Source of the DNA: Chroogloeocystis siderophila 5.2 s.c.1
GTDB taxonomy: Bacteria > Cyanobacteriota > Cyanobacteriia > Cyanobacteriales > Chroococcidiopsidaceae
Reading direction: 5' to 3'
NCBI RefSeq assembly: GCF_001904655.1
Contig: NZ_MRCC01000011.1
Location: 62,001-126,000 of the forward strand
DNA length: 64,000 bases
Shown here one piece after another: positions 44,075 through 52,322 of the stretch (the stretch's first letter is position 1; each line of letters begins with the position of its first letter). A program made the position numbers and the translations under genes. Below the pieces are notes generated by a model. The model worked only from the letters and a program-made list of their open reading frames with translations. It searched no databases and was not told where the DNA came from.

Positions 44075-44842
44075 TTATATGTTTTGTTGTCGCTCTAGCT
44101 CAATGATAGGTCTGATGCGAGTGCTGTATTCGATTGTACGTGCTTCGTTTGGATCTTCCAAATTCGCCAAATCTTCTAATAACTCTAGTTCAAGCCTTTG
44201 TGATACTTTATTTGTTGTCGCTGTTAAAGCTGTACCAAGTGCGTCGTACCATAAACCTGCACTAGCGTAAGCTTTAACTTTTTGTTGTGGGTTATTATTT
44301 GCTAGTGTAGTTGCTAAGTTATTTGGCATTGTGACAACATCGAGATCTGCACCCGCAACTAAAGCACTAGAAGGACGATTTGGGTTGCACAAAAGAATAA
44401 CTTGCCAATTGTATCTTTCTCCCGTAGCTAAAGGGGGTGTATCAAGTGGTAAAGCAAGTGACATAATTCCGCGTTGGCTTTGTAACCGAACTTTACGGAT
44501 AATTGTGCGATCGCCATTTGCTTCGTATCTGTAAAGCCGAAATTCGAGTGGATAAGACTGTGTATCAGGTACAAACCATGCAAATGTAGGATGCGAGGAA
44601 GCTGTTTGTCCGGTGTGTTTTTGAGGCGCAAGGGCTGTTAATGTTGCTTGTTTGTCTTTGCGACATCCTCCTGTTCTCGTTACTGTACCAGTTGTTCTGC
44701 TTGTAGGAGGCTTTTGATCTCTAGGTGGTATGTATTCAGCCATAACAGCATGACAAAATACCAGCGAAGGTATGAGAACACCAATTGCGAGCAATCTATT
44801 GTTAGTGTTTTTGTTTAAAAGTCCAGTCGCTTTATTCAACAT
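44075..44842 (-). CDS. DUF928 domain protein
   Basis: A 255-residue protein with an N-terminal signal sequence (LLAIGVLIPSLVFCHAVMA, cleavage near residue 36). The mature domain has the DUF928 pattern: TGGCRKDKQATLTALAPQKHTGQTASSHPTFAWFVPDT, PLEFRLYRY, SLALPLDTPPLATGERYNWQVILLCNPNRPS. DUF928 is a cyanobacterial periplasmic family of unknown function, often encoded near CHAT, TPS and CHASE2 genes. Last gene of a minus-strand run that begins at 48456. It ends against repeat copy B. Confidence 0.88.
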   Translation of the reverse strand: MLNKATGLLNKNTNNRLLAIGVLIPSLVFCHAVMAEYIPPRDQKPPTSRTTGTVTRTGGCRKDKQATLTALAPQKHTGQTASSHPTFAWFVPDTQSYPLEFRLYRYEANGDRTIIRKVRLQSQRGIMSLALPLDTPPLATGERYNWQVILLCNPNRPSSALVAGADLDVVTMPNNLATTLANNNPQQKVKAYASAGLWYDALGTALTATTNKVSQRLELELLEDLANLEDPNEARTIEYSTRIRPIIELERQQNI

Positions 44843-44970
44843 CTTAAATTCTTCGATATTTCAGTTTCACAATACGAAAAAACTATTTCAACTTCATCGA
44901 TGCTTTGTGCTCAACAAATAGCAGATTTAAGCCTACGAAGTGACCGAAAAATACATATTGATAACTGACA

Positions 44971-46857
44971 TCAACTAAACCAAGACTTTCTCCGATGCCA
45001 AGTTAATTCACATACTGTACCCTGAACAGACGAAGAACGCTGAAATTTCCCTCTAAGTTGTCGTGCTAGCTGCATTGCTTGTTTTGTGCCACGACCTTCA
45101 GAAGATACACTAAGGCTTGAGCCATTATCTGTAACGCGTACAATACATTGATCTTCTTTTTGCAAGCAATCGGTTCTCAGCCGCGTGACTCCTTTGGCGT
45201 GTTTACCAACATTACATAAAGCTTCTTCGAGAAACTGACACAAGCTACGTTTTTGCTCGATACTAAGGTAGCTGGCGTCAATTGGTTCAAAGTTAGGGAT
45301 TTTTAGCTTTAGCGTTTTGTAGCAGGGAAAATCACGTTCGAGCGTTTGGCTATACACTTGGTATAAAGTTTCGTGTAGCGGCGCATTTAAGTTAATCTCT
45401 TGCCCACTGCCGAGGCGTAAACTTTGTTCTTGGGTTTGAACGTCCCTTTCTAGTGATTCGTAGACTTCTCGCAGTTCATTGTCGATCTGTGTCAATGTTA
45501 AGATAAGTTCGTCTTGAGGTACATCTTGGTCGCGGGCTTGTTTGATAAGTAATTTTAGGGTTTGCAAAGGTCCGTTATGGATCGTTGTGTAAGTGTGGTT
45601 GATTGTTAGCTGACGTTCATGAAGACGCGATCGCATCGCCCGATTGTATTGATAAAACGCGGTGAGTCCTACACCATTAAGAACCAAAACAAGCGCTGTA
45701 GGGACAACAGGAATCCACAATCCCCACCATGTCAACAGTGCATAACTTGTACCGACAACACCAAAGCTTGTTATTCCCACAATCACAAAATTTTTATGTG
45801 GTGCTAGCGGTAGCCACCCCAAGACGATACCTACAATTCCCCAGAGGATAATCCATAAATATTCCCATCCATCTGCCCAAGTCCAAATGAGCGATCGCCC
45901 ATCGAGTACCGCACTGATAATTTGACTGACAGCATGGGCTTGCACCTCGACTCCATAAATATTTCCCTGTGCTGAAAGACTGCTAGCAACCGCTGTCACT
46001 GGAAAATCGTCTTTTGCACTAGGCATCGTCATGCCGATAATAATGATGCGATCGCGTAACCACGCAGGGTCAAAATTCCTCTTTTTAATATCAGTAAGCG
46101 ATAACGTCCGAAATTGGTTTTGTTTATGATGATTGCGATAGTTCAGTAAAACTTGCACTCCACCAGCATCGGCGCTAACATAACCACCAGAATGTGAATG
46201 TATCTGTGACAGTTCAACGCTACCAAACCGCATTGTGGCAGGATCGCGAATACCATTTTCTAAACTTATTCCTTCAGTCGCTAAATAAGCTGTCGCTAAA
46301 CGTAGCGTTAATGAGTGTTTATAGATTTGATGATTTTGTGGATCTGGTGTTCCCAGCAAGCTACGCCGCAAACGTCCGTCATTATCCAATACCCCATCGA
46401 TAAATCCGACTTGCGCACTAGCTACATTTGGTGGTGGTGCAATTGTATCTGGTAGAACTTTCTCAACAACAAAAAGCTTTTTACTATTTTTAAATACAGT
46501 AGTGAGATCCTGATGACCAGGGTTAACAGCGTGCTCTCTAACAATATCTAAACCAATTGCTCTCGGTTTATACTCTTGTAGTGTATTGATTAATAATGCA
46601 AGTTCGCGATCAGGAATAGGATAAGCTTTTAGGTTTTGGACATCTGCTTCATTAATACCAACGATCGTAATTCGGTCGTCAACTGGTTCAGTGGGACGCC
46701 AACGCAGAAAGCTATCAAACACTAACCACTCGTGATACTGAAGAAGTCCAATTAAGCGTAAAATAATGATCGCTCCCAAGAAAGTAAATCCTGGTAACGC
46801 ACCAGTGCGCCAATTGCCATACTTAGCAGGAATTCTTTGCCAAACACCGCGCTTCAT
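44971..46857 (-). CDS. CHASE2-domain sensor histidine kinase (NarL-class)
   Basis: A 628-residue membrane kinase. After one N-terminal helix (about 22-40) an extracytoplasmic CHASE2 domain spans about 42-320 (FDSFLRWRPTEPVDDRITIVGINEADV, IIIIGMT), then three membrane helices (333-404). The cytoplasmic part has a HisKA_3-like dimerisation helix with H427 in TTIHNGPLQTL, an HATPase N-box with N549 (EEALCNVGKHAK), a G1 box DNGSS (577-581) and G2 SEGRGTKQA. It pairs naturally with the NarL-type regulator encoded 191 bp upstream. The signal sensed by CHASE2 is unknown. Confidence 0.9.
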   Translation of the reverse strand: MKRGVWQRIPAKYGNWRTGALPGFTFLGAIIILRLIGLLQYHEWLVFDSFLRWRPTEPVDDRITIVGINEADVQNLKAYPIPDRELALLINTLQEYKPRAIGLDIVREHAVNPGHQDLTTVFKNSKKLFVVEKVLPDTIAPPPNVASAQVGFIDGVLDNDGRLRRSLLGTPDPQNHQIYKHSLTLRLATAYLATEGISLENGIRDPATMRFGSVELSQIHSHSGGYVSADAGGVQVLLNYRNHHKQNQFRTLSLTDIKKRNFDPAWLRDRIIIIGMTMPSAKDDFPVTAVASSLSAQGNIYGVEVQAHAVSQIISAVLDGRSLIWTWADGWEYLWIILWGIVGIVLGWLPLAPHKNFVIVGITSFGVVGTSYALLTWWGLWIPVVPTALVLVLNGVGLTAFYQYNRAMRSRLHERQLTINHTYTTIHNGPLQTLKLLIKQARDQDVPQDELILTLTQIDNELREVYESLERDVQTQEQSLRLGSGQEINLNAPLHETLYQVYSQTLERDFPCYKTLKLKIPNFEPIDASYLSIEQKRSLCQFLEEALCNVGKHAKGVTRLRTDCLQKEDQCIVRVTDNGSSLSVSSEGRGTKQAMQLARQLRGKFQRSSSVQGTVCELTWHRRKSWFS

Positions 46858-46904
46858 GAAAGTTTTGAGTTTTGAAGTTTGAGTTTTGAGCTAACTTCAT
46901 TCAT

Positions 46905-47047
46905 CTTTTGTAAACAAAAGAATTGTGAATAAATTCGCTACTATATACAATGTTTACTTTTATAAACTTACTTATAAAACAGTGTACGCATCCACACTTT
47001 ATTCAGGTAGCCCCGCCTTCAATTGAAAGGCATTGATGATTCATGCT
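46905..47047. repeat. MITE-like element, degenerate copy C
   Basis: In inverse orientation it keeps GGGGCTACCTGAATAAAGTG, a CAGTGTACGCATCCACACTT hairpin and GCGAATTTATTCAC, the internal landmarks of copies A and B; ends are eroded (right end ATTCATGCTGC). A perfect palindrome CTTTTGTAAACAAAAG lies at its left edge (46905-46920). It separates the CHASE2 kinase and response regulator genes. Confidence 0.6.
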
Positions 47048-47048
47048 G

Positions 47049-47726
47049 CTAATCGATTAATCCTACTTCTCTAGCACGTCTTTCGGTTTGAATGCGAATG
47101 TTTCTCTTACCTTCGTCAGGATACACTTCAAGCACGTCTTGGACTTTTGTCCAGTAGTGGCGCACTGTACGAGCCGATACTAACATTCGTTTGGCAATTT
47201 CTTGATCTTGTAATTCTTCTTCAAACGCAAGTTGCAACAGCGTTAGCCAGTCTTGTTTAATTTCTAACCCACTCTGCATAGCCTTCAAGTCTTTTGTGTA
47301 GGTCAATCCTTGTAAAGCCCAGTCAATTCGCTTCAACATTTCTTTAGTAGAAAGACTTTTATCCGCTACGGTAAAGCCGCCTTGATGAGCATCAATCGTA
47401 GGTTTAATACGGACTAACGCTTTTATATAACTACTTTGTACTGTAAAATTAAGCGTAGGATATTGCTGCATCAAAGTCTTAAGTAGTTGAATACCTACAT
47501 CGGATTTATCATGCTCACCCACCTTGTCTGGAATTGAAAGATCCATGACAACAAGATCGGGTTTAAAACTGGGTAATTGTTCTAGCAGTTGTTGTGCGGT
47601 TTGTGTCGTGCGAATGTCTGCCTCTGGATATTGCTGTTTAAGTGCATAAATTGTTCCATAAAGAACAGTTTCGTGGTCATCGATAACAAGAATTTTTTGT
47701 TTTTCCTGTTGTAAATTGTGACTCAT
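47049..47726 (-). CDS. NarL/FixJ-type response regulator
   Basis: A 225-residue two-domain regulator. The receiver domain (12-130) has D16/D17 (VIDDHE), phospho-acceptor D62 (VVMDLSIPD) and K123 (VADKSL). The C-terminal region (about 160-205, LLQLAFEEELQDQEIAKRMLVSARTVRHYWTKVQDVL) is a LuxR-like helix-turn-helix, although its tail (DEGKRNIRIQTERRAREVGLI) is unusual. It starts 4 bp after the degenerate sensor gene and precedes the CHASE2 kinase. The likely output is transcription of the neighbouring surface genes; this is inference. Confidence 0.9.
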   Translation of the reverse strand: MSHNLQQEKQKILVIDDHETVLYGTIYALKQQYPEADIRTTQTAQQLLEQLPSFKPDLVVMDLSIPDKVGEHDKSDVGIQLLKTLMQQYPTLNFTVQSSYIKALVRIKPTIDAHQGGFTVADKSLSTKEMLKRIDWALQGLTYTKDLKAMQSGLEIKQDWLTLLQLAFEEELQDQEIAKRMLVSARTVRHYWTKVQDVLEVYPDEGKRNIRIQTERRAREVGLID

Positions 47727-47730
47727 ATTA

Positions 47731-48456
47731 TTAATTCCTTTTCAGCGATCGCCAGCGAAAATATAACGTTTCAGTTAACTTAGTTCTCCGACAGAAGCAC
47801 TGTCCTGCGGTGAGGAATCTAAAGGTTTGTTTAAGATATTTCAGTTCTGGCAACTGCGAACAGAAGCAAAGAGACTGAACATCAGGGTAGGAAATTCTAA
47901 TAATTAGCTCTTTGAGTTCGTATTGTAGTGGAATTAAGCTAATTTCTAGTGAAATTTTTGTTAAATTTTTAACCGACAATGTTCTCAGTAATTCGTCCAA
48001 AATCTGTAGCACAATGATGCTGTGACTCGGAAGTTCATCTCGCCAAAGTTCTGGAAGTTGTGTTGCAATCTTTAGTTGAGTATTTTTGGCTTGCCACGAT
48101 TGTATGAGAAATTCAATCGCTAAAGGAAGGCTGTGTTCTACATAAGGAGGAGAAAGGCGATCGCCTAGATGCGCTAAAGAATGATGAAGAAATTCAACGC
48201 TATGTATCCAGTCGCTACTAGTTTCAGCAAATGCTCCTGGTTTTTCAGCTATTGATCGCTCAATACTCCGGCGCATACAACATGATTCTTGCAGCAAGCT
48301 ATCTCTAATTTGCTCAGCTTCATCAGCTAGTTTGAGTGATTGACCGTAAGACCACCATTGCAATGCTTTTTGAGATTTTAAGTAAGATGCAACTAACCAC
48401 AGCACACTGATGAAATAAATAAGTAAGAAGATGAAATTTTGCTCAATGAAAGTCAC
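47731..48456 (-). CDS. Membrane-anchored degenerate histidine-kinase-like protein
   Basis: A 241-residue protein starting at GTG 48456. One N-terminal membrane helix (FIFLLIYFISVLWLVASYL) is followed by a helical region (LHHSLAHLGDRLSPPYVEHSLPLAIEFL) resembling a dimerisation domain, and a segment VLQILDELLRTLSVKNLTKISLEISLIPLQ placed like an HATPase N-box. The Asn, DxG and GxG boxes of an active ATPase are absent. It may modulate or scaffold the signalling pair encoded next. First gene of the minus-strand run; 4-bp gap to the response regulator shows cotranscription. Confidence 0.62.
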   Translation of the reverse strand: MTFIEQNFIFLLIYFISVLWLVASYLKSQKALQWWSYGQSLKLADEAEQIRDSLLQESCCMRRSIERSIAEKPGAFAETSSDWIHSVEFLHHSLAHLGDRLSPPYVEHSLPLAIEFLIQSWQAKNTQLKIATQLPELWRDELPSHSIIVLQILDELLRTLSVKNLTKISLEISLIPLQYELKELIIRISYPDVQSLCFCSQLPELKYLKQTFRFLTAGQCFCRRTKLTETLYFRWRSLKRN

Positions 48457-48865
48457 AATTGATACAGTGCTAAAAGAAGAAAATAGACAAACATTTGTAA
48501 CTAATTTTTTATCTTCATCGCGATCGCACTACAGACAAATTATTAGTAGATTACTCAGGCGTCTTTCTAAAGTAATTGAGCAGAGTCTATCCCTGCACGA
48601 GTAGAAAGTGCTAACGTGCATTCATTTATAAGACGATTCACTTGCTCAAATCTGCTAGACCCATTGCACAAAAGTGCAAAGTGCAGATAAATTAAAGTCA
48701 GAGTTGACTGACAAAACTCTGAAACGCGGCGGTTAGTCTGCGGAGGCAGACTTTACTTGGGTAGGCGCGACTTTTAGTTGCTAGTCACTAAGCAATTGAA
48801 GTTTTAAGTTTCAAAAAGTGCAAGCGTTGGGAAAGCATTTAGTAAAAAAAACTTCGTCAACTACC
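48457..48865. other. 409-bp intergenic region
   Basis: No gene. It holds the promoter of the signalling operon (minus). A hairpin AGTCTGC-GGAG-GCAGACT lies at 48735-48752 inside a GC-richer block (48717-48785) that faintly resembles the dispersed repeats of this window. Confidence 0.4.
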
Positions 48866-49303
48866 TCACCCCTCATTAACCGTTTGATTGCGCATTTCAA
48901 GAAGACGATCGCGAATGTCTGCAAGTTGTACTTGAGAATCAACAGGCGATCGCGGTGCAGGAACTTCAGTATTGGGCCAAGTTGGTAGATCATTACATGG
49001 ACACGACAACGAAGAAACGCCGACGCTAGGAATTGGAATCGGCATACTGCAACGCGCGCAGGAATCTACTTCCCAAGCAGGGGAAAGCAATTCAGCAATC
49101 GAGTGTTCTGTACCCTCTAAATAACACTCATTTAAGTTCGATGATTGTAATTGCTGCCAGCAGTTTTCAAAATCTTGGCTATAGTGATCGCCCTGAATGA
49201 CAAGTTTCGGTTTGATAACTTGCTGACCGTTGTTGAGTATAACTTTTTTACCTAGTTGAAACCAGTAGGCAAGATATTGTCTTACTTCTTGTTCTGATGC
49301 CAT
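48866..49303 (-). CDS. Conserved-type cyanobacterial hypothetical protein
   Basis: A 145-residue soluble protein. The N-terminal half EQEVRQYLAYWFQLGKKVILNNGQQVIKP with YSQDFENCWQQL looks compact; the middle has SCARCSMPIP and SLSCPCNDLPTWPNTE, giving C-x2-C and C-x-C pairs that could bind zinc; the end is a polar helix (VQLADIRDRLLEMRNQTV). No signal peptide. It lies alone between the signalling cluster and cobU. Function not known to me. Confidence 0.66.
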   Translation of the reverse strand: MASEQEVRQYLAYWFQLGKKVILNNGQQVIKPKLVIQGDHYSQDFENCWQQLQSSNLNECYLEGTEHSIAELLSPAWEVDSCARCSMPIPIPSVGVSSLSCPCNDLPTWPNTEVPAPRSPVDSQVQLADIRDRLLEMRNQTVNEG

Positions 49304-49427
49304 GACAAAAATTGGGGCGAGGGGCGAAAAATTGTATGCAGATATTGATCTACTACTTCATAGTGACAGATCATTTTGATTGATCGCTAGGAAGAAAAGG
49401 TTAATATAGCTCTAACCAAGGCTTTTC

Positions 49428-49970
49428 TCACTTTTGGTAGGGCGGTAATGGAGAACCTAGTGCGGTGAGATCGAGGACGTAGCCGCCAGTCACTAAGTAA
49501 ACAACATCCGCGACCGCCGCGATCCGGCGCACTAAATTACCCAAGCGATCACGAAAAATTCTGCCAAGGGGATAAGCTGGAACGATTCCCCATCCTGTCT
49601 CTTCTGCTACTAGAATGATATCTTTCTCGGCTGAACTTAAAGCTGAGCATAAGTTTTGTAGGATATTTTCCCAGTTGTTGTTGTCTTCTTCAAGCAGGTT
49701 CGCGACCCAAGTACCTAACGAATCAATCAGTAGACAATCATTTTGCGGTGTGGTAATCGCATCAACTAATTGTCGTGGAACTTCCCATGTTACCCAATCA
49801 GGACGACGTTGGCGGTGTTGATTAATTCGAGACAACCACTCAGAATCATCAGCGTTAATGATGGCGGTGGCTACATAAATTACAGATTTACCCGTTTGTG
49901 TTGCAAGGTTTTCCGCCCATTCACTTTTACCCGATTTAGCTGGTCCTGTTACTAGAATAACTTTACTCAA
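49428..49970 (-). CDS. cobU: Adenosylcobinamide kinase / phosphate guanylyltransferase
   Basis: A 180-residue bifunctional enzyme of cobalamin assembly: it phosphorylates adenosylcobinamide and adds GMP to form AdoCbi-GDP. The P-loop is GPAKSGKSEWAE (9-20); RINQHRQRRPDWVTWEVP contains the conserved active-site His region; LLIDSLGTWVANLL and VAEETGWGIVP follow, and FRDRLGNLVRRIAAVADVVYLVTGG ends the fold. The start is TTG 49970; no ATG or GTG in frame fits the family N-terminus. No other cobalamin genes adjoin, a scattered arrangement usual in cyanobacteria. Confidence 0.95.
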   Translation of the reverse strand: MSKVILVTGPAKSGKSEWAENLATQTGKSVIYVATAIINADDSEWLSRINQHRQRRPDWVTWEVPRQLVDAITTPQNDCLLIDSLGTWVANLLEEDNNNWENILQNLCSALSSAEKDIILVAEETGWGIVPAYPLGRIFRDRLGNLVRRIAAVADVVYLVTGGYVLDLTALGSPLPPYQK

Positions 49971-50201
49971 CGAGGTAGTCCTTGATGATTAAGTAAGGCT
50001 TTAAAGGTTACGATTTGATTCTAGGTCTGAAAGTATCTTGTTGGGCTATGTTTTTGTACATTTTGTCGTCATTTTTGGTGTTATTGACTTCTAACCGATA
50101 AAATGACCACCAGTATTATTGCTAGAAATGCGATACTCAAAAAAGATTTCTTGAAAATCGCATTGCTCGAAGCAAAGATAAAGTAGCTGCTGATTCCTCG
50201 G

Positions 50202-50858
50202 ATGGAGACCATGAAGCCAAAACTACAAAAGTTAGAGTCAAACCGACACCACGCAAAAATTATCAGCATTTCCTCCTTGTCTCAGGATAACGCTTCTAGA
50301 AATCACAGCTATTCTTTTAAAATTCACAGCGATCGCACTCAAGCAGACGCTATGCAACCAGTTTCAGACGAAGCTTATAAACAACCGCAGTTGCCGCAGT
50401 TTACTACTACTAGCAAGCGCGACCAAAAGACAACCAACTCGACCTATAAGCGATTCTTACCTAAACCAAGAATGGATGTGGCAACGTGTAAAGAGCAAAT
50501 TAAGCAGGTTGTACAACAAATTAAAGATCTCTATCACGAAGGACCAATTGTTGATGGTTGGCTAGAGTCTCGCCACCAAGCTGCGCCAGGCGAAGTTACG
50601 ACTGTCAACTATGTGAAAGCGACTTACAAGTTCGATCAAAGTGAAGTTACGTGTGAAGCGCCACGTCCTGGTTACTACCTTTGTGGTGTAGATGACCTTG
50701 GTCAAAAATGGTCTTATCCTTGTCCTATGGAACAGTTGCCGAGTGTAAGTCTTGCGATCGCCCGTTACCAAAAGTTGCAGTATCTTCTAGCACGCAAGCG
50801 CTCTTTAGAAGCTTTTTTGAATCGACTTCAAGAACGCGAAAAGAAAATCAAGAATTAG
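50202..50858 (+). CDS. Conserved-type cyanobacterial hypothetical protein
   Basis: A 218-residue soluble basic protein. The first 90 residues are low-complexity and likely disordered. The C-terminal half has a defined look: RMDVATCKEQIKQVVQQIKDLYHEGPIVDGWLESR, then YKFDQSEVTCEAPRPGYYLCGVDDLGQKWSYPCPMEQLPSVSLAIARYQKLQYLLARKRSLEAFLNRLQ, ending in a charged helix. Four Cys could form a site. Start ATG 50202 or 50211. It is convergent with pxcA. Function unknown. Confidence 0.68.
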   Translation: METMKPKLQKLESNRHHAKIISISSLSQDNASRNHSYSFKIHSDRTQADAMQPVSDEAYKQPQLPQFTTTSKRDQKTTNSTYKRFLPKPRMDVATCKEQIKQVVQQIKDLYHEGPIVDGWLESRHQAAPGEVTTVNYVKATYKFDQSEVTCEAPRPGYYLCGVDDLGQKWSYPCPMEQLPSVSLAIARYQKLQYLLARKRSLEAFLNRLQEREKKIKN

Positions 50859-50888
50859 CATAACGTTAGTTCAAGGCTTTGCATAAAT

Positions 50889-52235
50889 CTACTCATTCAT
50901 ATTGCGGTATGTTGCTACTGCTGAGGGCGAAATTCGGTTTAAGTAGCGGAAGATCCAATACTTGAAAACTGCATCTAGAATTACTGGAAATGTCGCGATA
51001 AATAAGAAAATAAAATCGCGATTTTCTGGTAAGCCGAAATGACGCGACACCGTTCCTAAAAGAACTTCCCAGCCGTGCGTTGAGTGGAATCCTACGAAGA
51101 TATCGGTAAATAAAATAATAATAAATGCTTTAGCACTATCACTCAGTCCATAAATAATATTATCCATGAATTCTTTGAGCACTTCAAGCTCTTTTCTACT
51201 TGTAACAATTAACCAGGTAAAAGCTCCGACAGATAACAAATCAGCAAACACATTTTTGACGGCATTAGTGCTTTCATAGCGAAAGTGTTCAACAATTTCT
51301 CTTACTTTCACTTGCATTTGTTGCTCTAACTGTTCCGGAGAAAGTTCAGCTTCCTCATGTAAAAGACTTCTAAATTTAAGTTGTTCCTCAAACCTTTGCA
51401 TTTCAATTAATGCTCTTTCTTCCATTTCAGAATTCAGAAATATTACGGTTTCTTGTGAGTTACGTAGATGGTCGATAATTGGACCAATAATTAAATTTTT
51501 TGATAGTTGTTGCGTTAGAAAAGGGACTATAATTAGTAAAAGAATTAGTCTAATAGAGATGAATGTTCTTCTTTGCGAACTCCGAAATTTTTTAACAACT
51601 TCATCTTCGGCTCTAGGATCTAATTCAACTTTAAGACGGTTAATAGTGCTAAGAATTGAACGTGGTAAGACGCTTGTGGTTTCAGCTTTTGTTTTAGGTC
51701 TTTGGGTAGTACCAACATTCTTAACGACTGCGTTAGGAGCAAGCTTCGGTTCTACACCTGCGGGTTCGGAACGAATAATCGGATCTTCAGTTGGTACAAA
51801 ATCAACAGTTTCGTCAGCATTATACTTAGCGAGAATTTCATCAATAAACCTGAGTTTTTCTAAAATTCGCGATTGATGATTTCTTTTTTGGATTGCAAAA
51901 GAATCTTTATCTGGAAATGTCCCGTCATTTTTAGTAATTTTTGTAATATTTTGATAATTAGGATTGATCCAGGAACGACTTGCCTTAAACTCTGTCAGTC
52001 GCATTCGGATAGTTTTTAAATGTTTTTTAAGCTCAGCTTGAAAATAAGCGATCGCACTACTTCCATAATTAGGATTTGGTGCTATCTTTTGACCATTAAA
52101 ATGCTCGTCCTCCATCGCCTTAATTAATAAGGCAGCCTTATAAGCTTCTTCCAAAGAGCGCTCTGGTGTATCTAAATACCACTGCTGTGCTTTTACTAGG
52201 AACGAGTAAATTTGTTGCGGAATGGACCTTTTCAT
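50889..52235 (-). CDS. pxcA: Proton extrusion protein PxcA (CemA family)
   Basis: A 448-residue plasma-membrane protein, homologue of chloroplast CemA/Ycf10, needed for light-induced proton release and growth at acidic pH in cyanobacteria. The N-terminal 220 residues are soluble (FLVKAQQWYLDTPERSLEEAYKAALLIK, KASRSWINPNYQNI). The CemA core follows with about four membrane helices: FISIRLILLLIIVPFLTQQLSKNLI, a helix at AFTWLIVTS, AKAFIIILFTDIFVGFHSTHGWEVLLG and FIFLFIATFPVILDAVFKYWIFRYLNRISPSAVATYRNM. The last motif is the CemA signature. Single gene, convergent to the hypothetical at 50.2 kb. Confidence 0.94.
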   Translation of the reverse strand: MKRSIPQQIYSFLVKAQQWYLDTPERSLEEAYKAALLIKAMEDEHFNGQKIAPNPNYGSSAIAYFQAELKKHLKTIRMRLTEFKASRSWINPNYQNITKITKNDGTFPDKDSFAIQKRNHQSRILEKLRFIDEILAKYNADETVDFVPTEDPIIRSEPAGVEPKLAPNAVVKNVGTTQRPKTKAETTSVLPRSILSTINRLKVELDPRAEDEVVKKFRSSQRRTFISIRLILLLIIVPFLTQQLSKNLIIGPIIDHLRNSQETVIFLNSEMEERALIEMQRFEEQLKFRSLLHEEAELSPEQLEQQMQVKVREIVEHFRYESTNAVKNVFADLLSVGAFTWLIVTSRKELEVLKEFMDNIIYGLSDSAKAFIIILFTDIFVGFHSTHGWEVLLGTVSRHFGLPENRDFIFLFIATFPVILDAVFKYWIFRYLNRISPSAVATYRNMNE

Positions 52236-52322
52236 GGCAGGCAGTTATCCAGCCTTGTATAGTAATTTTTATCAGTCAATCAGTGTACGAGGTATCTTAA
52301 CAAATCTCAGAGGTGAGAGTTA

